From: Marinobacter lutaoensis
GTDB lineage: Bacteria > Pseudomonadota > Gammaproteobacteria > Pseudomonadales > Oleiphilaceae
DNA: 64,000 nucleotides
Reading direction: 5' to 3'
Assembly: GCF_001981305.1 (NCBI RefSeq)
Contig: NZ_MSCW01000006.1
Location: forward strand, 62,001 to 126,000
Shown: piece after piece, positions 28,579 to 36,244 of the stretch
Position numbering within the stretch: position 1 is the first letter of the stretch
How the letters are laid out: every line of letters begins with the position of its first letter
The notes under the pieces: model-generated
Told to the model about the DNA's origin: nothing
The model's database searches: none
The model's input: the letters and a program-made list of their open reading frames with translations, nothing else
Program-made: the position numbers and the translations under genes

Positions 28579-28595
28579 TTCAGGCCACTGTCAGG
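28579..28595 (+). promoter_or_regulatory. Candidate response-regulator box C
   Basis: TTCAGG-N5-GTCAGG in the 76-base gap before the PepSY_2 gene, with the same 11-base period as boxes A and B. Its presence inside the gene set suggests a second regulated promoter for the three downstream genes. Confidence 0.6.
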
Positions 28596-28640
28596 TCCGC
28601 GCCCCAGAATAGCTGCAGTGGATTCAACAGGAGATATCCC

Positions 28641-29024
28641 ATGAAAACCAAACCTGTGATTATCAGCCTCGCGCTATTTTGCCTCAGCGCACCGGTGCTG
28701 GCGGACGATGACTGTGACGACCCGATGGCTGACTGGCAGCCACGGGAGCAGCTGCGTCAGAAACTGGAGGCGGAGGGCTGGACGGTATACCGCATCAAGG
28801 TGGATGACGGTTGTTATGAAGTGAAGGGGCTGGCCCCGGACGGATTTCGTGCCGAGGCTTCCTTTGCACCGGCTTCCCTGGAACTTATGGAGTTGGAGCG
28901 GGAAGACGACGATGACAACAGGGATGAGTGGAGTGACGGTACAGCCGGGGACCAGGCTCAGGCCGATCGTCCGGTTCCCCGCAACGGCATCGTCAAGGGC
29001 CGTCCGACAATGACGGTGGAATAA
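28641..29024 (+). CDS. Periplasmic PepSY_2-domain protein
   Basis: Secreted protein of 127 residues: a signal peptide ending at PVLADD (cleavage after about residue 21), then one PepSY_2-like domain (about 30-90, REQLRQKLEAEGWTVYRIKVDDGCYEVKGL..DGFRAEASFAPASLELM), and an acidic, low-complexity tail (EREDDDDNRDE). It has two or three cysteines that could form a disulfide. PepSY domains are found with heme/iron reductases and peptidases; here the neighbours suggest an accessory role in transmembrane electron transfer (inference). Confidence 0.82.
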   Translation: MKTKPVIISLALFCLSAPVLADDDCDDPMADWQPREQLRQKLEAEGWTVYRIKVDDGCYEVKGLAPDGFRAEASFAPASLELMELEREDDDDNRDEWSDGTAGDQAQADRPVPRNGIVKGRPTMTVE

Positions 29025-29096
29025 CCCGCCCATTGTTTTAACCAATGTTTTTGCAATTCAGCGTGATGCCGGAAGTACGGTATGAAGAGGTACGGT

Positions 29097-29567
29097 ATGA
29101 AAAAGATTCTTCTTGTTCTGGGCCTGGTTGTCTCGGTCACGTTGCCCGCGTTTGCGCAGGCTCGTGAAGTCACTTTCACAACCGAGCTATACGATTACGG
29201 CGGAGATGGTGCCTACATGGCCCTTTACCTGACGGATGAGGCAGGCGCGTACCAGGGCACCCTCTGGGTCGCCGGGAAAAAGTCCAAGTACTACAAGCAC
29301 CTGAGCGGCTGGGCCCGCGGCAGCCGACTGGACCCCGCCGAATACGACGGGCTGACAGGAGCGAGTATCACCAGTGGCCGAACCCTCAAGATCACGCTGG
29401 ATCTCGATGATACGCTGTTCGACAGCGGCTACGAAGTCCGTGTCGACACAGCAGTTGAGGATATGCGCGACAATCGCGCCGATATCGCGCTTCCATTGAC
29501 CACCGACGGAGCGGGCACGGCGGTTTCCGGACACGGTTACGTTCGCTCATTCCGTTACGACTTTTAA
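29097..29567 (+). CDS. Periplasmic DUF2271 protein with a flavinylation-type motif
   Basis: Exported protein of 156 residues with a classic signal peptide (MKKILLVLGLVVSVTLPAFA) and a DUF2271 domain. Residues 84-92 read DGLTGASIT, matching the D-G-x-[ST]-G-A-[ST]-x-T pattern at which ApbE transferases attach FMN to a threonine (here Thr92), as in NqrC and RnfG. It may therefore be a covalent flavoprotein carrying electrons in the periplasm. No apbE gene is in the window. The start is the second ATG (29097), which has GAAGAGG six bases upstream; a 15-base tandem duplication has created another in-frame ATG at 29082. It lies between the PepSY_2 and diflavin genes. Confidence 0.82.
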   Translation: MKKILLVLGLVVSVTLPAFAQAREVTFTTELYDYGGDGAYMALYLTDEAGAYQGTLWVAGKKSKYYKHLSGWARGSRLDPAEYDGLTGASITSGRTLKITLDLDDTLFDSGYEVRVDTAVEDMRDNRADIALPLTTDGAGTAVSGHGYVRSFRYDF

Positions 29568-29586
29568 TGCATAGCCGGGAGCAAGA

Positions 29587-31815
29587 ATGATGTTGCGTAA
29601 ATGGCATGGGCTGCCCGGTCTTATTGCAGCGTTGGTCCTGGTGACACTGGCTGTCACTGGTGCGATCCTGGGCCTTGCGCCGGCGCTGGACAGGGCCGGC
29701 GCTGTGGTGCCCCCGGCCGGGGAGGTTAGCGTTGCCGAGCTGGCAGGACGGGTGGTTGCAAACTATCCGGGTACGGAACAGATTGTGCGCGAACTCTCGG
29801 GCCAGGTGATCGTTTATTACAGTCAAAATGGCCAGGCCGGGGCCGATCTCATCAACCCGGTGACCGGCGACAGCCTGGGGGCCTATCAGCCATCGGCGTT
29901 TTTTGTCTGGATCAAAAACCTGCATCGTTCATTCTTGCTGGATACACCAGGCCGGATGATGGCAGGCATCTCGGCCGCATTGATGCTGGTTGTTTGCCTG
30001 TCTGGCCTGGTGTTGCTGGCCCGTCGTTGCGGTGGCTGGAGAGCATTGATGCGGCCAATGGCCGGCACTGGCAGTAAACGCCTTCACGCCGAAATCGCCC
30101 GGCTGGCGGTTTTGGGGCTCCTGTTGTCGGCACTGACCGGCAGTTTCCTTTCGGCCCAGCGATTTGGTCTGCTGCCCGAGGTCTCCGACCTGGGGCCAGG
30201 CTTCCCGGCTGAGGTTTCCGGGGGGCAGCCCCGTCCTGTAGACCGGCTCCAGGCACTCTCCGAGGTTGATCTTAACGATCTCCGGGAACTCGTGTTTCCC
30301 TATCCTGATGACCCTCAGGACGTGTACTCCCTGACCACCTCGGGGGGCTCCGGGTTCGTTGATCCGGCGACCGGTGAGCTGCTGCAGTTCCAGCCCCGGT
30401 CCAACGGCAGTGTTGTCCAGCAATGGATCATGAGGCTGCATACCGGTGAGGGGCTTTGGTGGCTGGGCCTGATACTTGGTGTGGCTGCGCTTGCCGTGCC
30501 GGCACTATCGGTAACCGGAGCCATCGTTTGGTGGCAGCGGCGTCGGTCGTCATCACAGGCAGTTAAAAATGCCCCTGCAGCCGAGGCCGATGTGATTGTC
30601 CTGGTGGGGTCGGAGGGCGGTTCAACCTGGGGCTTTGCCCGTGCGTTGGAGCAGGGGCTGACCAGTGTCGGCTTTCAGGTACATTGCGCGGAGATGAACG
30701 CGCTGGAGACGACGTATCCTGAGGCGTCTTTGTTGCTCGTGCTGACCTCCACCTACGGTGATGGCGATGCCCCGGCATCTGCGCGGCGATTCATGGTTCG
30801 GCTTCGCGATTTCAGGGCCTGTAACGCGTTGAAATATGCTGTGCTTGGGTTCGGAGATAGGCAGTTTGCGCATTTCTGCCGGTTTGCGTTGGAAGTCGAT
30901 GCGGCACTCGCCGGCAAGGGCCTGAGCAGAATTCAGCCCGTTGAGCTGATTGACCGCTGTTCCGCTGAACGATTCAGTGACTGGGGTGAGGGGCTGGGCA
31001 CTGCGCTCGGCGCTCCGCTCTCACTGAGCCATGATCCGATGCCGCCACGCACCTCCCGGCTGGAACTTGCCGGGCGTGTTGATTACGGCCTGGCGGTACA
31101 GGCACCGACCAGCATCCTGCGTTTCCGGCTGGCAGGCGAGGGGCAACGCTGGCAATCCCGGTTTTTCCGGTCTGGCAGCAATAGCCTGCCAACGTTTGAG
31201 GCGGGTGACCTGCTGGGCATTCTGCCGCCCGGCAGTGAGGAGGCCCGGTTCTACTCACTGGCTTCGTCCTCCAGTGACGGGGTGCTGGAGATCTGTGTGC
31301 GCAAACAGCCGGGTGGTCTTTGTTCCGGTTACTTGCATGGCCTGCAACCAGGGGAGTGTATTGATGCCTTCATCCGTCACAATCCGGAGTTCCGCCCGGC
31401 CACTGGCCCGGTTCCGGTCATCATGATTGGTGCCGGTGCAGGGATCGGCCCGTTGATCGGATTCATCCGGAAAAATACCGCCCGCAATCCCATGTACCTG
31501 TACTGGGGCGGGCGAAGCCCGAATTCGGATTTTCTCTATCAGCCGGAGCTGGGGCATTACCTTGAGGATCAACGGCTGACGGGCTTGAGCACCGCCTTCT
31601 CAAGATCCGAAGAAAAGGCTTATGTGCAGGACAGGCTCCTGCAGGATCAGACAGCCTTGCGACAGATGGTTGATACCGGAGCCCAGATTCTGGTGTGTGG
31701 CGGCAGGGACATGGCTGCCGGAGTAAAGCAGGTTCTGGAAGAGATTCTCAGACCGTTGCGCCTGGAGGTGGACGACTTGAGAGCGCAGGGGCGTTATCTG
31801 GAGGACGTGTACTGA
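29587..31815 (+). CDS. PepSY-TM / flavodoxin / FAD-NAD(P) reductase fusion protein
   Basis: Large inner-membrane flavoprotein of 742 residues. The N-terminal PepSY_TM part has four membrane helices (about 9-31, 122-146, 168-190, 290-316) with helix-end histidines His7, His113, His167 and His285 that may ligate b heme. It is followed by a flavodoxin domain (about 336-470, LVGSEGGSTWGFA, TSTYGDGDAP) and a cytochrome P450 reductase-like FNR module (about 490-742; FAD motif ARFYSLAS, GGLCSGYL; NADPH part IGAGAGIGPLIGFI and YWGGRSPNSDFLY). So NADPH, FAD, FMN and heme can be lined up in one chain across the membrane. Starts 19 bases after the DUF2271 gene. Confidence 0.88.
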   Translation: MMLRKWHGLPGLIAALVLVTLAVTGAILGLAPALDRAGAVVPPAGEVSVAELAGRVVANYPGTEQIVRELSGQVIVYYSQNGQAGADLINPVTGDSLGAYQPSAFFVWIKNLHRSFLLDTPGRMMAGISAALMLVVCLSGLVLLARRCGGWRALMRPMAGTGSKRLHAEIARLAVLGLLLSALTGSFLSAQRFGLLPEVSDLGPGFPAEVSGGQPRPVDRLQALSEVDLNDLRELVFPYPDDPQDVYSLTTSGGSGFVDPATGELLQFQPRSNGSVVQQWIMRLHTGEGLWWLGLILGVAALAVPALSVTGAIVWWQRRRSSSQAVKNAPAAEADVIVLVGSEGGSTWGFARALEQGLTSVGFQVHCAEMNALETTYPEASLLLVLTSTYGDGDAPASARRFMVRLRDFRACNALKYAVLGFGDRQFAHFCRFALEVDAALAGKGLSRIQPVELIDRCSAERFSDWGEGLGTALGAPLSLSHDPMPPRTSRLELAGRVDYGLAVQAPTSILRFRLAGEGQRWQSRFFRSGSNSLPTFEAGDLLGILPPGSEEARFYSLASSSSDGVLEICVRKQPGGLCSGYLHGLQPGECIDAFIRHNPEFRPATGPVPVIMIGAGAGIGPLIGFIRKNTARNPMYLYWGGRSPNSDFLYQPELGHYLEDQRLTGLSTAFSRSEEKAYVQDRLLQDQTALRQMVDTGAQILVCGGRDMAAGVKQVLEEILRPLRLEVDDLRAQGRYLEDVY

Positions 31816-31870
31816 GCTGGGTGTGGCCTTGATCCTGATCGTTACAGGCGGGAAATCAGCGTGGTGTATT

Positions 31871-31899
31871 GACAATTTGTCATATCGTGACAAATTGTC
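31871..31899. promoter_or_regulatory. Strong palindromic operator upstream of PF10118 gene
   Basis: A perfect inverted repeat with 12-base arms: GACAATTTGTCA (31871-31882) and TGACAAATTGTC (31888-31899) around TATCG. Each arm is itself a GACAA-N-TTGTC palindrome, so there are two palindromic sites with centres 18 bases apart. A TTGACA hexamer at 31869-31874 overlaps the left arm, as expected for repression of a promoter. The arrangement is typical of a dimer-of-dimers (TetR-like) repressor; none is encoded nearby. The rest of the 204-base gap shows nothing else definite. Confidence 0.7.
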
Positions 31900-32019
31900 T
31901 CATTTATCTTAATCCTGTCTATTCGGCAGAATCCCGGTGAGGTTAAACTGGTTTTACCGGTTAAAAAATAGACGAAGTCCAATGCGCTGATAACAATAAC
32001 CTGACGACAGGAGGCCACC

Positions 32020-32865
32020 ATGTCAGTCAGCTCGACCCCGGAAGGGGTGTCTGTCTCACCCCGGCACATCCACTTTGACGTCAGCGAGGATCTGAAATCC
32101 TTCTGGCATGGCAACAACGCCTTCCGCACCGCGTTTTTCAATGCATTGTCCCTGCAATTTCCCGACGGTGAGCAGCAGTTCATCAATGCCGTGCGCCTGT
32201 ACCGGGACCGCATTGACGATCCCAAGCTCAAGCAGGAGATCCGGGGCTTTATCGGCCAGGAGGCCCTGCACAGCCGGGAGCACAAGAGCTATAACGAGGC
32301 ACTGAAGGCCCGTGGTTATGACATTGAGGCCATCGATCGGCGCTTCCGGAAGCATATGGAGTGGGTCGCAAAACTGCCCCCGAGCCGCCAGCTGGCCGGC
32401 ACCTGCGGGGCAGAACACTATACTGCTGTCCTGGCCAACGCGATCCTGAAGAATCCGGAGTGGATGGACGGCGCGACACCGGCGATGAAGCAGCTCTGGC
32501 GCTGGCACGCCATCGAGGAAACCGAGCACAAGTCCGTCGCCTTCGACGTTTACCGCGCCTGTGTCGGCAATGAGACCCTGCGCCGGGTGGTGTTCCTGTT
32601 CGTGACCTGGAACTTCTTCAAGTACACCTTCCTGAACACCTGCAGCCTGCTGCGCACCGACGGCAAGCTCTGGAGCCTGCGGACCTGGCTCGGTGGCCTG
32701 AATTTCCTGTGGGGGCGGCCCGGAGTCATCCGCCGCTGCCTGCCGGAGTTTCTGGCTTACCTGCGCCGGGACTTCCACCCCTGGCAACAGGACAACCGCG
32801 ACCTGCTCCGGCGCAACCTGAAGGAACTGGAGGCGACGGCCGGGTCCGGTGGTCCGGGGTGCTGA
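32020..32865 (+). CDS. PF10118-type predicted metal-dependent hydrolase
   Basis: Protein of 281 residues with the conserved acidic/histidine motifs of the PF10118 family: GFIGQEALHSREHKSYNE (E..H..EH) and WRWHAIEETEHKSVAFDVY (H..EE.EH). This ferritin-like arrangement suggests a di-metal centre; the hydrolase name is a database prediction, not a shown activity. One or two hydrophobic segments near 185-215 (VVFLFVTWNFFKYTFL) may contact the membrane. GGAGG precedes the ATG. A strong palindromic operator lies about 120 bases upstream. These genes are common in hydrocarbon- and lipid-using marine gammaproteobacteria. Confidence 0.82.
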   Translation: MSVSSTPEGVSVSPRHIHFDVSEDLKSFWHGNNAFRTAFFNALSLQFPDGEQQFINAVRLYRDRIDDPKLKQEIRGFIGQEALHSREHKSYNEALKARGYDIEAIDRRFRKHMEWVAKLPPSRQLAGTCGAEHYTAVLANAILKNPEWMDGATPAMKQLWRWHAIEETEHKSVAFDVYRACVGNETLRRVVFLFVTWNFFKYTFLNTCSLLRTDGKLWSLRTWLGGLNFLWGRPGVIRRCLPEFLAYLRRDFHPWQQDNRDLLRRNLKELEATAGSGGPGC

Positions 32866-32957
32866 AATCCTGCGCGGCATGTGCAACACTGTCCAGTCAA
32901 CAACAATAACAGCGGGCCGTTCCAGGAAGGAGGGGCCCGGAGCTGGAGGCGCCCACC

Positions 32958-33926
32958 ATGTCCACCCCGTCCGCCATGAGAGTCGGTCTGATCGTCGACT
33001 CCGCCTGTGATCTTCCCTACGAGTTCCGTCGCAAGCACGACCTGTTCATTCTGCCGGTGACCGCCGTCATCGATGGCCAGACCTACGTCGATACTCACGA
33101 CCCGGTGCGCACCCAGGAGTTCTATCAAAGTGGCCTGTTGCAAAAGGGTCACCATGCCGAGACCCGCGCCTTCACCACCGAGCAGATCTACAGCTTGTTC
33201 ATGGAACAGATCGTGACCCAGTTCGATATCGCCATCTGCGAGACGGTGACCCGCAGCCGGAGCCAGATCTTCCAAAATGCCACCGAGGCCATGAACGCGG
33301 TCATGGCCAATTATGAGCAGGCCCGGGCGGCGGCGGGCCGGACCGGCAAGTTTTCCATGCGGGTCATCGACAGCAAGCAGATCTTCGCCGGCCAGGGTCT
33401 GCTGGCCGCCCACACCCTGCGTCTGATCGGGCAGAAACTGTCCAAGAACGCGCTGCGCCACGAGGTAGAAACTTTCACCGACCGGATCTACACCTGCGTC
33501 ATTCCCAGGGATTTGCACTACATCCGGGAGCGGGCCCGGCGCCGGGGCGACAAGAGTGTGTCGGCGCTGGTGGCGTTTCTGGGCAAGGCTCTGAACATTA
33601 CCCCGGTGCTGTTCGGCCAGGGTGCCGAGGGGCAGCCGGTGGCCAAGACCCGCAGCTTCGAGGTGGCGGTGGAAAAGGTGATGAACTACGCCACCGCCCG
33701 GGTCGAGGCGGGATTGCTGACCCCCTACGTCAGCCTCTCCTGCGGCCTGACCTGGACGGAGATCGAGGACTTGCCCGGTCTGAACCGGCTGCGCGACGCC
33801 TGTGAGCGCCATGGCGTGGAGTTGCTGCTGTCGCAGATGGGCATCACCAGCAGCCTCTACATTGGCCCCGGCAGCCTCTGCTTGGCACTGGCCGCCGAGC
33901 CCCATGCGTTCGGCGACTTCCAGTAA
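32958..33926 (+). CDS. DegV-family protein
   Basis: Fatty-acid-binding DegV-fold protein of 322 residues, slightly longer than the roughly 280 of Firmicute members. It starts with the family signature VGLIVDSACDLPYEF and has ILPVTAVIDGQTYVD, a central AICETVTRSRSQIFQNA with the Ser/Thr that contacts the lipid carboxylate, and a C-terminal GITSSLYIGPGSLCLA. Firmicute homologues (FakB) present fatty acids to a kinase FakA, but no fakA is nearby and gammaproteobacterial members have no settled role. The start follows a GGAGG site. Confidence 0.85.
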   Translation: MSTPSAMRVGLIVDSACDLPYEFRRKHDLFILPVTAVIDGQTYVDTHDPVRTQEFYQSGLLQKGHHAETRAFTTEQIYSLFMEQIVTQFDIAICETVTRSRSQIFQNATEAMNAVMANYEQARAAAGRTGKFSMRVIDSKQIFAGQGLLAAHTLRLIGQKLSKNALRHEVETFTDRIYTCVIPRDLHYIRERARRRGDKSVSALVAFLGKALNITPVLFGQGAEGQPVAKTRSFEVAVEKVMNYATARVEAGLLTPYVSLSCGLTWTEIEDLPGLNRLRDACERHGVELLLSQMGITSSLYIGPGSLCLALAAEPHAFGDFQ

Positions 33927-34044
33927 TCCGGGGGCGCGGTCGGGCGTGCTGACGCCGGCGCCCGGGTATTTCGGCGAACGCCGGCCCGTGGGGGGCGTGT
34001 TAGCCTAGCGTTCCATTGTTTTCCGACCGCACAAGGATACCGCC

Positions 34045-35100
34045 ATGACCCAGACCCATGCCCCCCTGGCCGAGGCTCTGCTCGAAGCGCACGTCAAGCA
34101 CGAACTGGCGGCGCTCAAGGGCACGCGGCTGAAACGTTTCGTGGAAAAGGAACTGGACGCACTGCTGGACCATGCCGGCCGCGTCACCCTGAGCCGGCTC
34201 AGCAGCCCGGAACAGGTCATGGGCGTGATCCGCCGGGTGGTGGTGAACATGGAGCTGGACGCCGGCGTGCCGGAGCTGGCGGCGGAGATGGCGACCCGGG
34301 TCCTGAACGCGGAGGCCCAGTCCCGGACCCGGCTGGGCGACATTATCTCCCGCGAGCAGGTCGCCGGCTTCCTGGAGCAGGCGCTGACCCTCCGGCACCA
34401 GCGTGAGCGGGTGATCGGGGAAATCATGGCGCATCCGGTGTACCAGGAGCTGGTATCCAACCTGGTGTACCACGGCTTGGTGAATTACCTGTACGAGGAC
34501 AACCTCATCGCCCGCTCGGTGCCGGGGGTCGGCTCGATGATGAAGTTCGGCAAGCGCATGGCGAACAAGGCGGTGCCGGGGCTGGACGAGACCTTCGAGC
34601 GCCGGGTCAAGGCATGGCTGGCGGACAGCCTACCGGGCTTGATCCGGCGCAGTGAGCAATTTCTCAATCAGGCGCTCAGCGACGATGAGCTGCGCGACAC
34701 CATCATGGCGGCCTGGGTGGCGCTGGAGGACCGGACCCTGGCCGACCTGCAGGACGGGCTGGGGGACCTGGAGCTGCAGGAGTTCGTGGTGCTCGGTTAT
34801 GAGTTCTGGTTGGCATTCCGAAAAACCGGCTACTTCGAGGCCTGCGCCGAGACCGTGGTGCGCCATCTGTTCGAGCGCTATGGGGCGCAGCCGGTGCAGA
34901 CCCTGTTGCGGGACCTGGGCGTGACCCGCGATCTGATCTGGGCGGAGATCGACGCCTACGGTTTCCCCCTCATGGACGTGCTGCGCGAAGAGGGCTATCT
35001 TGAAGCCCTGGTGCGTCGCCGGCTGGCTTCCTTCTATCGCTCGGCGGCGGCGCGGAACCTGCTGTCGGGCGCGGCTGGAGCTCCGGAGTCTGGCGGCTGA
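34045..35100 (+). CDS. Conserved hypothetical protein, helical, 351 residues
   Basis: I do not recognise a named domain. The sequence is almost wholly predicted helical and soluble, with amphipathic stretches (LIRRSEQFLNQALSDDELRDTIM, LADLQDGLGDLELQEFVVLGYEFW) and a short more hydrophobic glycine-rich segment near residues 155-180 (SVPGVGSMMKFGKRMANKAVPG) that might touch a membrane. There is no signal peptide. Codon use resembles its neighbours, and the long clean frame supports a real gene. The LysE-family gene starts about 20 bases after its stop, so the two are probably cotranscribed. Confidence 0.75.
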   Translation: MTQTHAPLAEALLEAHVKHELAALKGTRLKRFVEKELDALLDHAGRVTLSRLSSPEQVMGVIRRVVVNMELDAGVPELAAEMATRVLNAEAQSRTRLGDIISREQVAGFLEQALTLRHQRERVIGEIMAHPVYQELVSNLVYHGLVNYLYEDNLIARSVPGVGSMMKFGKRMANKAVPGLDETFERRVKAWLADSLPGLIRRSEQFLNQALSDDELRDTIMAAWVALEDRTLADLQDGLGDLELQEFVVLGYEFWLAFRKTGYFEACAETVVRHLFERYGAQPVQTLLRDLGVTRDLIWAEIDAYGFPLMDVLREEGYLEALVRRRLASFYRSAAARNLLSGAAGAPESGG

Positions 35101-35120
35101 CTGAAGTGCGAGGTACGCCG

Positions 35121-35753
35121 TTGCCGGACTTGATCTGGGCCTATCTGGTGGCCATTACCCTGCTGACCGTTTCCCCGGGCGCCGATACCCTGTTGGTGGT
35201 GCGCAACACCGGCCGGGGAGGGGTTGTTGATGGCTGTGTGACCAGTCTCGGAATCTGCCTGGGGCTGTTCGTGCACGCCACCCTGTCGGCTCTGGGCATT
35301 TCGGTGCTGCTGGTGGAGACCGCCTGGGCATTCACCCTGCTGAAATGGGCGGGGGCGCTCTACCTGATCTGGCTGGGGCTGGGCTCGCTGCGGCGTGCCG
35401 TGGCCCGTGTGGGGCCGGCCGCTGAGGCGGTGGCCCCGCCGCCCGGCCGGCGTCCGCTGGGCATTGGCCAGGCCTTGCGGGAAGGGCTGTTGTCAAATCT
35501 GCTCAATCCCAAGACGGCGTTGTTCTACATGGCCCTGCTGCCGCAGTTCATCGATCCGGCGGGCAGTGCCTTTCAGCAGTCCCTGTGGCTGGCGGCGGTG
35601 CATTTCGGGGTCGCCATGATCTGGCAGTGCGGTCTGGCCTGGGCGGTGGGGCGGTTTCGCGGGCTCGGGAGCAGTGAGCGCCTGAGACGAATGCTCGGGA
35701 CGCTCACCGGCGGGTTCTTCGTGGCGCTGGGGGCGAAGCTGGCGCTGAGCTGA
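35121..35753 (+). CDS. LysE/RhtB-family amino-acid exporter
   Basis: Inner-membrane exporter of about 210 residues with the family N-terminus (YLVAITLLTVSPGADTLLVVRN, SPGAD in place of the common TPGPD) and about six membrane helices, plus the middle motif EGLLSNLLNPKTALFYMALLPQF. The substrate is unknown; homologues export homoserine, threonine or lysine. I prefer the TTG at 35121 because GAGG ends 7 bases before it and it leaves the usual short N-terminus; a GTG at 35106 is the alternative. It converges on fdxA with a 3-base gap. Confidence 0.85.
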   Translation: MPDLIWAYLVAITLLTVSPGADTLLVVRNTGRGGVVDGCVTSLGICLGLFVHATLSALGISVLLVETAWAFTLLKWAGALYLIWLGLGSLRRAVARVGPAAEAVAPPPGRRPLGIGQALREGLLSNLLNPKTALFYMALLPQFIDPAGSAFQQSLWLAAVHFGVAMIWQCGLAWAVGRFRGLGSSERLRRMLGTLTGGFFVALGAKLALS

Positions 35754-35756
35754 GAC

Positions 35757-36080
35757 TCAGCGCTCCAGATACTGCAGCTTGTTCGGCTTGCCGTCCCATT
35801 CCGCGGCGTCCGGCAGCGGGTCCTTTTTCTCGGTGATGTTCGGCCATTTCTGTGCCAGCTCGGCATTGATCTCGATGAATTGCACCTGATCTTCCGGCAG
35901 CTCGTCCTCGGAGAAGATGGCCTCGGCCGGACACTCCGGCTCGCACAGGGCGCAGTCGATGCACTCGTCCGGATCGATGACCAGGAAGTTGGGACCTTCG
36001 TAGAAACAGTCCACCGGGCAGACTTCCACGCAGTCCGTGTATTTGCACTTGATGCAGTTATCAGTAACGACAAACGCCAT
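35757..36080 (-). CDS. fdxA: Ferredoxin FdxA (7Fe-8S type)
   Basis: Small acidic electron carrier of 107 residues. Cysteines in [19 protein letters not shown] and [17 protein letters not shown] bind one [3Fe-4S] and one [4Fe-4S] cluster, as in Azotobacter ferredoxin I and Pseudomonas FdxA; the C-terminal extension ([21 protein letters not shown]) is the usual one. It lies downstream of mutS on the same strand, the order found in pseudomonads. Confidence 0.95.
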   Translation of the reverse strand: MAFVVTDNCIKCKYTDCVEVCPVDCFYEGPNFLVIDPDECIDCALCEPECPAEAIFSEDELPEDQVQFIEINAELAQKWPNITEKKDPLPDAAEWDGKPNKLQYLER

Positions 36081-36244
36081 ACTCAGCTCCCTGGTCTATT
36101 GCAAGGTTCGGTCTCATCAGGAGCGCATCACAACAGGCCCCCACTTATCGTTTTGTGCGCGATATTGTAGGGAGCGGCCCCCCCAGGGGCAAGCGGCGCC
36201 CGGTCATATCCTTATTCCGCCGGCCAGGCACCGCGGGCCGGATC

